Assembly: GCA_030612175.1 (NCBI GenBank)
Contig: JAUWOJ010000008.1
Location: forward strand, 1-30,017
DNA from: Candidatus Bipolaricaulota bacterium
GTDB taxonomy: Bacteria; Bipolaricaulota; Bipolaricaulia; UBA7950; UBA9294
Reading direction: 5' to 3'
DNA: 30,017 bases
The notes beneath the pieces were generated by a model, which saw nothing but the letters and a program-made list of their open reading frames with translations, was not told where the DNA came from and did no database searches. Positions 1 through 7,223 of the stretch are shown here, piece after piece. The position numbers were made by a program, and so were the translations under genes. Position 1 is the stretch's first letter. Every line of letters begins with the position of its first letter.

Positions 1-326
1 ATTTCTTGAATCTTCTCTTATCTGTTCACTACTGAACGAACATGTTCTTATATTATAAGTATTTGTCATCTTAATTCTACCTTAAAAAGAGGACAACTAT
101 ATATAGATTTGAGCCAATATAGATATTGAGGGGTTCTTGATTTGGATTGGTTGAAGATACACAGGTTGCCACATGGCCGACGCCTGGGTGATAGATCATC
201 CGTAGGGCTACCACGGTTCTCTATTGGCGCCATGTCCCATCGGGTAAGCCGGGCTTTTGACCGAAATCCTAGTGGGCGATAGACTGGGTGATGGAAGCTC
301 ATCAGATGTAAAAAAGGAGAGAGATT
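1..326. other. Gene-free left edge with palindrome cluster
   Basis: No convincing gene is visible. At 24-47 four half-sites alternate: GTTC(24-27), GAAC(34-37), GAAC(38-41), GTTC(44-47). They are followed at 47-59 by the odd-centred palindrome CTTATA-T-TATAAG. This could be an operator or promoter for a gene left of the window. The GAAC-AT-GTTC spacing is 2, not the 4 of a Gram-positive LexA box. Further right, the 9-mer CTGGGTGAT occurs at 184-192 and 284-292, and ACATGGC/GCCATGT (near 172 and 230) could close a structured leader ahead of the cyclase. I match this to no known riboswitch. Confidence 0.35.
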
Positions 327-989
327 TTGCAGATAAGAGTTATTGACCTGACTCGCGAGATATATGATGGAACAGAATCCTTTCCTGGAGATCGTGTTGG
401 GATAGAAATCGAGCGCCTGGCAACTATTAAGGCTAATGCGTACAACTTGTCCCGTATTACACGGCTCGCCTGCCATTGTGGAACTCATATTGACAGCCCT
501 CTCCACTTCGTGGATGGCGGCGGCGATGTTGCTTCCATTCCGCTAGACATCGTACCCGCGGTTGTTATTAGTACTCGCGAGAAACGGATTGGGATAAGAG
601 TCTTTCAAGATGCAGGCTCGCTTGCTGGCTGTGCGGTTCTCATTCATACTGGTTGGTGTAGTCGAGTCGGAAGTCCTGATTTCTACAAGGAGTTCCCATA
701 TCTAACTCGCGAAAGTGCCTCCTTGCTCGCCAAGAGCGGCGCACGCATCGTTGGTCTTGATTCACCGAGCCCTGATCCATTGGATTCAGTTGATTTCCCT
801 GCCCACAGGATTCTGCTTGCTGAGCGGGTGCAGATTGTGGAGGGTCTTATCAACCTAGACCAGTTGTACGCAACGGCAGGAACTCCCTTCTTTGCTGCCT
901 TCCCCTTAAGAATAAGAGGATTAGAGGCGTCGCCTGTACGCGCTGTAGGCCTGGTTTTCCAATCAAGCGAGGGAGAGCCTTATTGTTGA
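327..989 (+). CDS. Cyclase family protein (kynurenine formamidase-like metal-dependent hydrolase)
   Basis: A 220-residue protein of the PF04199 cyclase family, whose best-known members hydrolyse N-formylkynurenine and other amides or lactones at a divalent metal centre. The metal-binding signature is intact: H50-C-G-T-H54-I-D56-S-P-L-H60. The C-terminal half keeps a second acidic cluster (GLDSPSPDPLDS), an HRILL segment and a VEGL glutamate typical of the family. The start is TTG at 327, chosen because AAGGAGA lies 6 bases upstream; no ATG fits. Length is normal for the family. The gene stands alone, convergent with the next gene, and no tryptophan-catabolism genes lie nearby, so the substrate cannot be assigned. 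The N-terminus DLTREIYDGTESFPGD matches the usual family start. Confidence 0.88.
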   Translation: MQIRVIDLTREIYDGTESFPGDRVGIEIERLATIKANAYNLSRITRLACHCGTHIDSPLHFVDGGGDVASIPLDIVPAVVISTREKRIGIRVFQDAGSLAGCAVLIHTGWCSRVGSPDFYKEFPYLTRESASLLAKSGARIVGLDSPSPDPLDSVDFPAHRILLAERVQIVEGLINLDQLYATAGTPFFAAFPLRIRGLEASPVRAVGLVFQSSEGEPYC

Positions 990-1098
990 GATATTGCGCA
1001 AGACCCAGAGGGAGTAGTGTCTTGGATAGGCTGTGTTAGCAGTTGTGTCTGACCGTGATTTGGCAAAGGAAGCCCTGCATTAGCCTGCAGACAGCAGC

Positions 1099-1599
1099 TT
1101 ATGAGGAGGTAATGATCAGTGTAACAGTCTTTATTGCTGGGTTAACTACACCGACAGTTGCCGCGGCACTGAGCGTGTAGGTGATTGTGAGTCCGTTCTG
1201 TGCCACCGAATTTATGCATATTACTACGTTAGCGGGAGTTGTTGTAAGGACGACGTTGGTTGGTGGTGTGTCGGCCCCGGCAGGACCGGATAGTGTAATG
1301 CACAGAGTGAGACCAGTCGGCATATCTGAATCAAGCTGCGCAGTGATCTTCCTCGAATTGTTACCTCCATTTGTCGTTATAGCGTAGGTAGTGGAAGCGT
1401 CTGTAACAAGTGCTGGCTCGGAGCCAGCATCTGCCGTATTGATGATCATCGGCTGTGGGGAGCCGGAGACCGTGAGTTCATTGATTGCCGCTACTTGGTA
1501 GCTTAGCGTCTGAGTGGCCGTAGCAGCCGGCAAGGCTGCAAGGGCTAACAGGGCAACTAATGTTACTGTGATGAAGCCTGTAACGGATAGTTTTCGCAT
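1099..1599 (-). CDS. Small secreted beta-rich hypothetical protein
   Basis: A 166-residue protein with a clear signal peptide: MRK, a hydrophobic stretch of about 20 residues, then cleavage near AATAT (about residue 28). The mature part is rich in Thr, Ser, Val and Asn, opens with QTLSYQVAAINELTVSG and has alternating beta-type sequence, suggesting a single immunoglobulin-like or surface-layer-type domain. Two Cys (in LTLCITLSG and NVVICINSV) could form a disulfide. The start is ATG preceded by AAAGGAGGT at ideal spacing. I do not recognise a function. Similar small exported proteins are common as cell-surface components. It is transcribed alone, divergent from the PKD lipoprotein. Confidence 0.7.
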   Translation of the reverse strand: MRKLSVTGFITVTLVALLALAALPAATATQTLSYQVAAINELTVSGSPQPMIINTADAGSEPALVTDASTTYAITTNGGNNSRKITAQLDSDMPTGLTLCITLSGPAGADTPPTNVVLTTTPANVVICINSVAQNGLTITYTLSAAATVGVVNPAIKTVTLIITSS

Positions 1600-2078
1600 T
1601 TCGTTTACCTCCTTTGGTAATCAGAGCACCTTGTCTGCGAGATTGGAGTTTGGGTCTGCCATGTGAAGACCCTCTACTCCGTACATCTGATCAAAGTCTC
1701 CTGGCTTGTAGCGAGTTCTCTAGGTTGGATTGGTTTTGTGGACCAGGTCCGGTGTCTTGCTGTCCGTGTTCCCAAACAGACTCACACAGCATTGATTATG
1801 CCTAGCGTGGGATAGAAGAAGAATAGAGAGAAGATTTTTTATCCGTTAAGGAGAGCTCGCATTTCGCTCATGCGCACGGAAGAAACAAGAGGCAGTGTTG
1901 GCGCTAGTGAGTAATAGCTGACGAGTACAACAGCGTAAATGACGGATAGCGCAAACTCGTGAACGGTCAATTCGTTCGCTCAATTACGAATTGCCAAGGC
2001 AGGTAAAGAGCGAGGAGGATAGCGTTGGCTTGGGTCTTCCACTGTAAGAAAAAAAAGAGTATGATAGAAAGGGTGATA
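1600..2078. promoter_or_regulatory. Divergent intergenic region between two exported-protein genes
   Basis: No supported gene. Visible elements are the compact palindrome GGACC-A-GGTCC at 1740-1750 and the 8-bp perfect inverted repeat CAATTCGT (1968-1975)/ACGAATTG (1986-1993) with a 10-base loop, just upstream of the PKD lipoprotein. The repeat could be an operator or a leader hairpin. A CATAAT (minus strand, 1800-1795) is a weak -10 candidate for the small secreted protein, without a good -35. The stretch from 2013 on carries AGGAGG and an in-frame TTG (2025), discussed under the lipoprotein. Confidence 0.3.
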
Positions 2079-3323
2079 ATGATGAGACTCAAGTACGCCG
2101 TGTCAGTGGTTATTCTCTTGTTGGCTATTCTAGTGTTGCTGGTTGGCTGCTCAAAGAACTCTCTCCCCGTGGCAAATCTCACCACATCTTCTACGTCGGG
2201 TATGGCCCCAATAGAAATCTTATTTGATGCTTCTTCGTCTGTGGATGAGGATGGTTCCATCGTTAGTTACGAGTGGGATTTTGGGGATGGAGGTTTTGGG
2301 GCAGATGAAAGAACTACTCATACATACGATATCCCCGGTGTTTACACGGTTAGTCTTACCGTTACCGACAACAAGAAAGCAACGGCATCCACAGCTCAGA
2401 CGATTACCATTACTGAGAATGCAGTACCCGTAGCAGGATTTACCGCGACACCTACTCAGGGAGAAATTCCTCTGGAGGTGATCCTTAATGCTTCCGCGTC
2501 TGTGGATGAGGATGGTTCCATCGTTAGTTACGAGTGGGATTTTGGGGATGGAGAAAGTGAAGTTGGTGTTAAGGTCAGTCACACGTATCACGAAATAGGC
2601 GAATACATGGTGCGATTGATAGTAATAGACGACAAGAATGGCGCCGGAAGCGCCATTGAAACGATACAGACCACTTACACTTTGCCTGTAGCTATACTTA
2701 CTGCTGGGCCTGTGTCAGGGATAGCCCCATTGAAAGTTGAATTTGACGGTTCCGCCTCCTGGGACCCCTACGGCTACATCTCTAGTTTCCACTGGGATTT
2801 CGGTGACGGAGTGAGCGCGACAGGTGTTGGTGCAGTTCATATCTATAGGAATCCGGGAAACTACACTGTCCGGGTTACGGTCATAGACGATAAAGGTAAC
2901 GTGGAGACAGCCACAGAAAGCGTTAGGGTATCAAAAGCAGAAGTGAACGAAGTTGGCGAAGGTGTAGACAATGGCTACGTTAGAGTGAGCCTTCGCGGAG
3001 TACGAGAAGGCAAGTCCAAAGAGGGGTGGTGTGAGCCAGGCCCGGGGCGCATCTACGTGATAGCCGACCTGAACGTCGAGGCCTTGGAGGACAGTCAAGA
3101 TGTTTCCAGGTCCAACTTTAGGCTCATACAGAGCGATGGCAGCATCCAGGATGAGTATAGCATGGCAACATGCTCATTGCTTCATGGTTTCGAAGATAGG
3201 TTTTTGGATGAAGGCCAATGGATAGATGGTGAGATCGCGTTTGAAGTCTGGCCAACGAGCTTTTACATTCTCGAATACGAGAGTGATGAAGGAGAGATTC
3301 TCCGGTTTCGATTTGAGCTGTAG
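2079..3323 (+). CDS. PKD-repeat surface lipoprotein
   Basis: A lipoprotein with signal MMRLKYAVS, a hydrophobic core and lipobox LLVGC, so it is probably anchored outside the cytoplasmic membrane. The mature part has three PKD (polycystic kidney disease) domains of about 87 residues. Each carries the core (D/W)-D-G-(S/Y)-I-x-S-x-x-W-D-F-G-D-G and the closing G-x-Y-x-V-x-(L/V)-x-V-x-D. They are followed by a C-terminal domain of about 125 residues (from NGYVRVSLRGV) resembling DUF4352-type immunoglobulin folds. PKD domains usually mediate protein or polysaccharide contact; no catalytic domain is present. Start: ATG 2079 gives a classic signal peptide with AAAGGG upstream. An in-frame TTG at 2025 has a stronger AGGAGG 6 bases before it and would add 18 residues including KKKK. 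PKD repeats 1 and 2 share a 57-base identical block. Confidence 0.82.
   Translation: MMRLKYAVSVVILLLAILVLLVGCSKNSLPVANLTTSSTSGMAPIEILFDASSSVDEDGSIVSYEWDFGDGGFGADERTTHTYDIPGVYTVSLTVTDNKKATASTAQTITITENAVPVAGFTATPTQGEIPLEVILNASASVDEDGSIVSYEWDFGDGESEVGVKVSHTYHEIGEYMVRLIVIDDKNGAGSAIETIQTTYTLPVAILTAGPVSGIAPLKVEFDGSASWDPYGYISSFHWDFGDGVSATGVGAVHIYRNPGNYTVRVTVIDDKGNVETATESVRVSKAEVNEVGEGVDNGYVRVSLRGVREGKSKEGWCEPGPGRIYVIADLNVEALEDSQDVSRSNFRLIQSDGSIQDEYSMATCSLLHGFEDRFLDEGQWIDGEIAFEVWPTSFYILEYESDEGEILRFRFEL
2236..2553 (+). repeat. 57-bp exact direct repeat inside the PKD gene
   Basis: Bases 2236-2292 and 2497-2553 are identical over 57 bases, offset by 261 bases (87 codons, in frame). The flanks differ immediately at both ends. 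The block encodes the PKD core VDEDGSIVSYEWDFGDG. PKD repeat 3 has the same fold but diverged DNA. Exact identity, including synonymous positions, points to recent duplication or gene conversion between repeats 1 and 2. Confidence 0.95.
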
Positions 3324-3354
3324 AAACACATTAGAAATCGACACAATACTATGA

Positions 3355-3628
3355 TTAGGCGCGTGGCATTTTGGTGGAACGACGAATCACTTTATAGATT
3401 CCAATCGCCAAAAAAAGGATGGCCATGCCGAAGAGTACATAGCTTATCTTCGTTCCCTTGGTATGAAGAATCCACCCAGCTGCTATCAGTATGACACCAG
3501 AGATGTGGTGGGCAGGATCCCGTTGACTGAGCGCAGCTGGCGAGCAGGAAGATCAAGAGAATAGAACAGGCCTGAAAAAATGCGAACCTTGCCAGAACCC
3601 TTTCAAGCAGGGGAAACAGTAAACCCGT
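3355..3628 (-). pseudogene. Frame-disrupted small membrane-protein gene
   Basis: Two overlapping minus-strand frames together spell one small membrane protein. The first (3628 to about 3520) reads FPLLERVLARFAFFQ then SILLIFLLA, a membrane-segment-like sequence without an ATG, GTG or TTG start. The second (3552 to stop TAA at 3355) reads LSQRDPAHHISGVILIAAGW, then KISYVLFGMAILFLAIGIYK and the basic end VIRRSTKMPRA, a credible membrane segment with positive C-terminus. This second frame also lacks a start codon and opens right after a TGA. One frameshift near 3515-3540 would join them. A T6 run at 3575-3580 is another possible slip site. Either the gene is decaying or there is a sequence error. 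I do not recognise the family. Confidence 0.4.
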
Positions 3629-3658
3629 CTACCCAGAGACTTACTCTGAACAGGCGGG
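3621..3658 (-). terminator. Putative ssrA terminator
   Basis: On the minus strand just past the tmRNA 3' end, AGGCGGG (3658-3652) pairs with CCCGTCT (3624-3630, one G-T pair), enclosing a second stem CTCTG (3644-3648)/CAGAG (3634-3638). The hairpin is followed by only TTTACTGTTT, so the T-tract is weak. Placement right after ssrA supports termination or 3' processing. Confidence 0.5.
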
Positions 3659-3673
3659 CTGTCTACGTAAGAC

Positions 3674-4032
3674 TGGTGGAGGTGGCGGGATTTGAACCCG
3701 CGTCCGAAGATAGCGCCACTTAGCATCTACAAGCTTAGAGTCGTATTTTAAGTTTGGTCAATACCCTCCTACGACCAGGATGATATCTACCTAGCTTCCA
3801 AAGGTTCATCGTGTCCGCGGGAAGCACGGGGCGCGATATACCCGCTTTTGTGACGCCTGGTTGAAGCTTGCGGGCAGCTCCAGCAGACGGTCCGCCTAGT
3901 TTAAACTATAGGCAGGAACAGAAAATGCGTAGTTGTCTTCCGCATTTAGTTGTTTATTCGCTTGTTTTAGGAGATAGCGAATGCTCCGCTTGCAGCCTTG
4001 CTTTACTAACTCCGTCGAATCCATTCACCCCC
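3674..4032 (-). ncRNA. tmRNA (transfer-messenger RNA)
   Basis: A 359-nt tmRNA that rescues stalled ribosomes with SmpB. The 5' end reads GGGGGUGAAUGGAUUCGACG and the 3' end has the T-arm GCGGG-TTCAAAT-CCCGC, acceptor CACCUCC and an encoded ACCA. All seven acceptor pairs form (one G-U). The tag frame most likely resumes at GCG (3943-3941) and reads AEDNYAFSVPAYSLN before TAG at 3898-3896; an upstream in-frame GCG six codons earlier is an alternative. AEDNYA resembles usual tag starts, but the end is not the common hydrophobic -LAA. The stop lies in a small hairpin, GCCTA/TAGGC (3913-3909/3898-3894), as in other tmRNAs. A TAT codon (3910-3908) sits where a TAA would give a tag ending SVPA. Confidence 0.96.
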
Positions 4033-4051
4033 ATGTCAATGATCCGCTTAC

Positions 4052-4080
4052 ATTATATCCTTTTTCGCGGGGACTGGCAA
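4052..4080 (-). promoter_or_regulatory. ssrA promoter (TTGCCA-17-TATAAT)
   Basis: On the minus strand, -35 TTGCCA (4080-4075), a 17-base spacer and -10 TATAAT (4057-4052) give an almost consensus sigma70 promoter. Its start would fall some 12 bases before the mature tmRNA end, leaving a short leader for RNase P. A plus-strand TATAAT (4089-4094) just beyond could serve comEC but has no clear -35. Confidence 0.8.
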
Positions 4081-4114
4081 ATGAGTCATATAATGTGTTA
4101 TCATGTAAATAGAG

Positions 4115-5674
4115 ATGAACTATGTATTAGTCATTATAACTGTTGTATTTGCCAGTGGAATCGGACTAGGCATGGTGCTTGAGTGCGCCCGCAATTTGCC
4201 GTTTCTCTATTGGCTAGCAGTGGGAATGACGGTCTGCTGCATAATCCTCGCTCGCTGGAAGGGATTTCTCGTGGTTGGTTCGCTTATTGTGGTTGGGATC
4301 CTAGGATTGATGCGCTTTCGGGCTACAGAGCGATCGTTTGAAGGGCTTTATGAACGAGCATCGCATCTCAATGAGGTGGTTGGAACAGTTGTTTCGTATC
4401 CCAACATAAGCGAGCAATACATTTCGTTCACATTTGATCCGGACAATATCCCAGCCAAGATCAGGGTAACATGGTTTGGAGAAGCGAAGCATCTAGCGGA
4501 ACAGAGCGTTTACTATGGTGATCGGCTTCGACTAATTGGGAGAACAAGCGTACCGGACCAGTTTGCCGATTTCGATTATCGCGGTTACCTTGCCCGTCAA
4601 GGTATCTTTGCGGTCATGACGATCAGTGAAGGTAGAGACAAAGTAACAAAATTAGGTGTGGGGAGAAGCTATCTATTGCGTCTCGGGGATTTGGTTCGGC
4701 ATCGTTTGTTGGCGAGGCTTGACCAAAGTCTCTCCCCAGCTGAGTCAAGTTTGGCGCACGGACTTCTGCTTGGAGATCGTACAGCCCTTCTTCCACAAAT
4801 AGAAGAGAGCTTCCGCCAGACCGGATTGATGCACTTGCTTGCTGTTTCCGGCCTTCACCTTGGGATTTTTCTTGCCGGGTTGTGGTTTGCTCTGCGAACG
4901 CTGAGGTTGCGGCCAGCGGTAAGTTATCCCATTGTTGGACTAGCTGTCGCTGTGATTGTGTGGGTCATCGGCCCTCGTGTCAGTCTATTGCGCGCGGGTA
5001 TCCTTTTTGGTTTTCTAGCTATAGGAAGTGTGCTTGCAGATTTCGGGATCATACTGCGGCGTTGGGTGAATCCGCTTCAAGGACTTGCCGCCGCCGCTCT
5101 AATCATTCTTGGTTTCAGGCCCAATTCACTGTGGGATGCTGGTTTCCAACTAAGTTTCTCTGCTACCGCGTCAATTATCCTTGTTTGTAACCCGAGATTT
5201 GGCTTACGAGACTGGACACATCGTGTAGCGGAACGCGTTCCGTTCTTCTCCAAACCTGTGAGCTATGTACTTACTCTTCTAGCTGTTTCGATAGCAGCTC
5301 AAGCTGGTACTGCGCCTTTTCTTGTGTATCACTTTGGCACGCTCTATCCGTTTGTCCTTCTATCAAATCTTGTCGCCATTCCACTCGCCACTTGTGTGCT
5401 TTGGATAGGGCTTTCGTTTAGTATTCTTCTCTTGCCACAACTGCTCTTACCAATAAGTAGAATGCTTCAATTTACTTTGGGTCTGCTAATTGCTGTGGTG
5501 GACGTGCTTTCCCGCATTCCGCTAAGTGCTCTTGTTGTTCCTGCCTGGATGGGGGTGTGGCTTGGTGGGCTTGTTGTTTTCTTGTTCGAAGTGGCGATCT
5601 ACTCCTGTAATGAATTGTCTTCCACGCGGTACTCAATGTCGATTGTCTCTTCCTTATTGGGCTTCGAGACGTGA
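4115..5674 (+). CDS. ComEC/Rec2 family DNA-uptake channel, without nuclease domain
   Basis: A polytopic membrane protein of 519 residues. It has N-terminal membrane helices, a soluble DUF4131/OB-like region (about residues 70-185, with VVGTVVSYPN and YGDRLRLIG) and then the ComEC competence channel domain. The channel domain carries the family signatures GLLLGDR (216-222) and TGLMHLLAVSGLHLGI (236-251), plus many helices to the end. ComEC carries one strand of incoming DNA across the cytoplasmic membrane. Many ComEC proteins are 700-800 residues, with a C-terminal metallo-beta-lactamase nuclease domain; here the protein stops right after the channel, with no frameshifted remnant because fxsA occupies the following DNA. 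The ATG at 4115 has only a weak ribosome site. dprA, the other competence gene, is 440 bases downstream. The 3' end overlaps fxsA by 76 bases. Confidence 0.9.
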   Translation: MNYVLVIITVVFASGIGLGMVLECARNLPFLYWLAVGMTVCCIILARWKGFLVVGSLIVVGILGLMRFRATERSFEGLYERASHLNEVVGTVVSYPNISEQYISFTFDPDNIPAKIRVTWFGEAKHLAEQSVYYGDRLRLIGRTSVPDQFADFDYRGYLARQGIFAVMTISEGRDKVTKLGVGRSYLLRLGDLVRHRLLARLDQSLSPAESSLAHGLLLGDRTALLPQIEESFRQTGLMHLLAVSGLHLGIFLAGLWFALRTLRLRPAVSYPIVGLAVAVIVWVIGPRVSLLRAGILFGFLAIGSVLADFGIILRRWVNPLQGLAAAALIILGFRPNSLWDAGFQLSFSATASIILVCNPRFGLRDWTHRVAERVPFFSKPVSYVLTLLAVSIAAQAGTAPFLVYHFGTLYPFVLLSNLVAIPLATCVLWIGLSFSILLLPQLLLPISRMLQFTLGLLIAVVDVLSRIPLSALVVPAWMGVWLGGLVVFLFEVAIYSCNELSSTRYSMSIVSSLLGFET

Positions 5675-5994
5675 GCTTGTTTGAATCCGAGGTGCCAGAA
5701 AAGTAGCGTAATTCCGCATGCGTCGCTAAGGAGACCGGGAAGGATGAGAAGGACGCTAGCAAGAGGAAGGATGAGTTCGTGCTGCATGAGAACTGTCTTG
5801 AGCGAGAACTTCCCCTTCAGGAATAGCATAAGTATCATGGAGAAAACAGGTCGTCGACTTAACCTGATGATAACCAGTCCAAGAATAGCTGTAAGCAGGA
5901 TTATTCCTAGTACCGAACCACTGCCAACTGCTTGGGTAAGCTTGATAAGCGTGACAAGTTCGACACACGCAAAAAGAAATACGACTATTGGCAT
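5599..5994 (-). CDS. FxsA family membrane protein
   Basis: A small integral membrane protein of the FxsA family (PF04186). E. coli FxsA (suppressor of F exclusion of T7) is the namesake and its molecular role is unclear. Seen here: an N-terminal helix VVFLFACVELVTLI, a second hydrophobic span LGIILLTAILGLVIIRLSRR, and the diagnostic loop plus helix ILPLASVLLILPGLLSDACG, close to the usual ILPGFLTDxxG. The tail is charged. Start: ATG 5994 with AAGGTG 6 bases upstream gives 131 residues. GTG at 6003 is an alternative that would make the message leaderless from the promoter at 6012-6040. It runs opposite to comEC, and the last 76 bases of both genes overlap tail to tail. Confidence 0.85.
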   Translation of the reverse strand: MPIVVFLFACVELVTLIKLTQAVGSGSVLGIILLTAILGLVIIRLSRRPVFSMILMLFLKGKFSLKTVLMQHELILPLASVLLILPGLLSDACGITLLFWHLGFKQAHVSKPNKEETIDIEYRVEDNSLQE

Positions 5995-6011
5995 CCTCTT
6001 CACCTTGGACG

Positions 6012-6040
6012 ATCATAGCAGAAGAAACTGTAGTTCACAA
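6012..6040 (-). promoter_or_regulatory. fxsA promoter (TTGTGA-17-TATGAT)
   Basis: On the minus strand, -35 TTGTGA (6040-6035), a 17-base spacer and -10 TATGAT (6017-6012) are well matched. The transcription start should fall near 6006-6003, at or within the ribosome site or GTG codon of fxsA, implying a very short leader or none. Confidence 0.6.
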
Positions 6041-6074
6041 GATGAAGGATTCGGGATAAGAGGGTATGAGAATG

Positions 6075-6103
6075 TTGTGCATATGTACACATTCATCTAA
6101 GAT
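6075..6103 (+). promoter_or_regulatory. Possible dprA promoter (TTGTGC-17-TAAGAT)
   Basis: A weak sigma70-like pair: TTGTGC (6075-6080) and TAAGAT (6098-6103), 17 bases apart. Its start would lie at about 6110-6112, on the dprA ATG, which also lacks a good Shine-Dalgarno (only ctAGGca). If real, dprA would be leaderless. Confidence 0.3.
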
Positions 6104-6111
6104 TCTAGGCA

Positions 6112-7209
6112 ATGAAAAGAACAGATTCTGAATACTTAGTTGGGCTTAACCTAATTCCTGGACTTTCACCGCGAAGGCTAATCACCCTTCTTGATCACTT
6201 CTCATCTCCAGAGGAGATTTGGCTTGCCTCGGTCAAAGAGATCTCGAGTCTGCCTGGTTTTCATGGTGTGGCGAAAGACGTTGCCAGTGGACGTAGCGAA
6301 GAGAAGCTTGATAATGAGCTAGAGCTGGCAAGAAAACTAGATCTAAGTATAACTACACTTATTGATCAAGATTACCCGGTATCTCTGCGTGAAATTGAGG
6401 TACCACCAACCGTGCTCTATATGAAGGGATGCAAGAGAATCGATACTACCCGTACGATTACCATTGTGGGAACACGGCGTAGCAGTGGGTATGGAAGAGC
6501 TATTGGCAAGCGACTGGCGCGTGAATTGGGGGCTATGGGGCTTGTTGTTGTGAGTGGCCTAGCTGTAGGGATAGACACTGCAGCTCACCGCGGCGCCCTG
6601 GAGGCGCAGGCACACACTGTTGCCGTTCTTGGTTCGGGGTTCAAACATATGTATCCGGCAGCAAATGTAAGTCTGGCGGAGAGAATTGGCGAGACGGGAA
6701 CAGTTCTGAGCGAGTATCCCGTGGATACCAAGCCAGCGAAGTGGACTTTCCCACAGCGCAATCGAATACTTTCCGGTCTGTCGCGAGGAGTAGTGGTAGT
6801 AGAAGCTGGTGAGCGAAGCGGCGCTCTGATCACGGCGCGTTTCGCGCTAGAGCAAGGACGTGAGGTACTTGCAGTACCTGGTAATTTGACTAGCGTGTCG
6901 AGTGTTGGGTCAAACCGTCTAATCAAGGATGGGGCCAAGCTTGTGGAGACCGTGGATGATGTTGTCCAGGAGTTCCCTGATTGGTGTCGCTCAAACAAGA
7001 ACTGGTTAGTAAAGGAGGGAAGGACAACTTCACTTTCCGAGGCGCAGCAGCGTGTTTACGACCTTGTCGGGCTTGAAGCGATGCATATTGACGATATCAT
7101 TGATCGAGGGAATCTTTCCCTGAGCGAGGCTTCGTATAGTCTCCTGGCGCTGCAAATGGAGAATCTGATCCAAGAAGTAGAGGGAAGACGGTACATTAGA
7201 ATTCGGTAG
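6112..7209 (+). CDS. DNA-processing protein DprA/Smf
   Basis: DprA (365 residues) binds incoming single-stranded DNA in the cytoplasm and loads RecA during transformation. Residues 1-85 form a SAM/HhH-like N-terminal domain (LNLIPGLSPRRL). The Rossmann core carries IVGTRRSSGYG (118-128), VVSGLAVGIDTAAHRGAL (146-163), FPQRNRILSGLS (213-224), RSGALITARFALEQGREV (235-252) and VPGN (255-258). Residues from about 305 form the C-terminal winged helix (HIDDIIDRGNLSLSEASYSL). All key motifs are present and the length is typical. It heads a run of plus-strand genes; ndk begins 14 bases after its stop. Together with the nearby comEC it indicates a DNA-uptake capacity. Confidence 0.96.
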   Translation: MKRTDSEYLVGLNLIPGLSPRRLITLLDHFSSPEEIWLASVKEISSLPGFHGVAKDVASGRSEEKLDNELELARKLDLSITTLIDQDYPVSLREIEVPPTVLYMKGCKRIDTTRTITIVGTRRSSGYGRAIGKRLARELGAMGLVVVSGLAVGIDTAAHRGALEAQAHTVAVLGSGFKHMYPAANVSLAERIGETGTVLSEYPVDTKPAKWTFPQRNRILSGLSRGVVVVEAGERSGALITARFALEQGREVLAVPGNLTSVSSVGSNRLIKDGAKLVETVDDVVQEFPDWCRSNKNWLVKEGRTTSLSEAQQRVYDLVGLEAMHIDDIIDRGNLSLSEASYSLLALQMENLIQEVEGRRYIRIR

Positions 7210-7223
7210 GAGGTACTAACGAG

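Noticed and set aside
38..47. GAACATGTTC as a LexA (SOS) box
   Set aside because: The two half-sites are 2 bases apart, whereas the LexA operator GAAC-N4-GTTC needs 4.
172..300. Riboswitch ahead of the cyclase gene
   Set aside because: Some pairing is possible, but I find none of the conserved cores of TPP, cobalamin, glycine, guanidine, fluoride or c-di-GMP riboswitches.
66..506. Minus-strand 146-codon open frame over the cyclase start
   Set aside because: It runs antisense to the well-supported cyclase, has no ribosome site and no protein-family resemblance.
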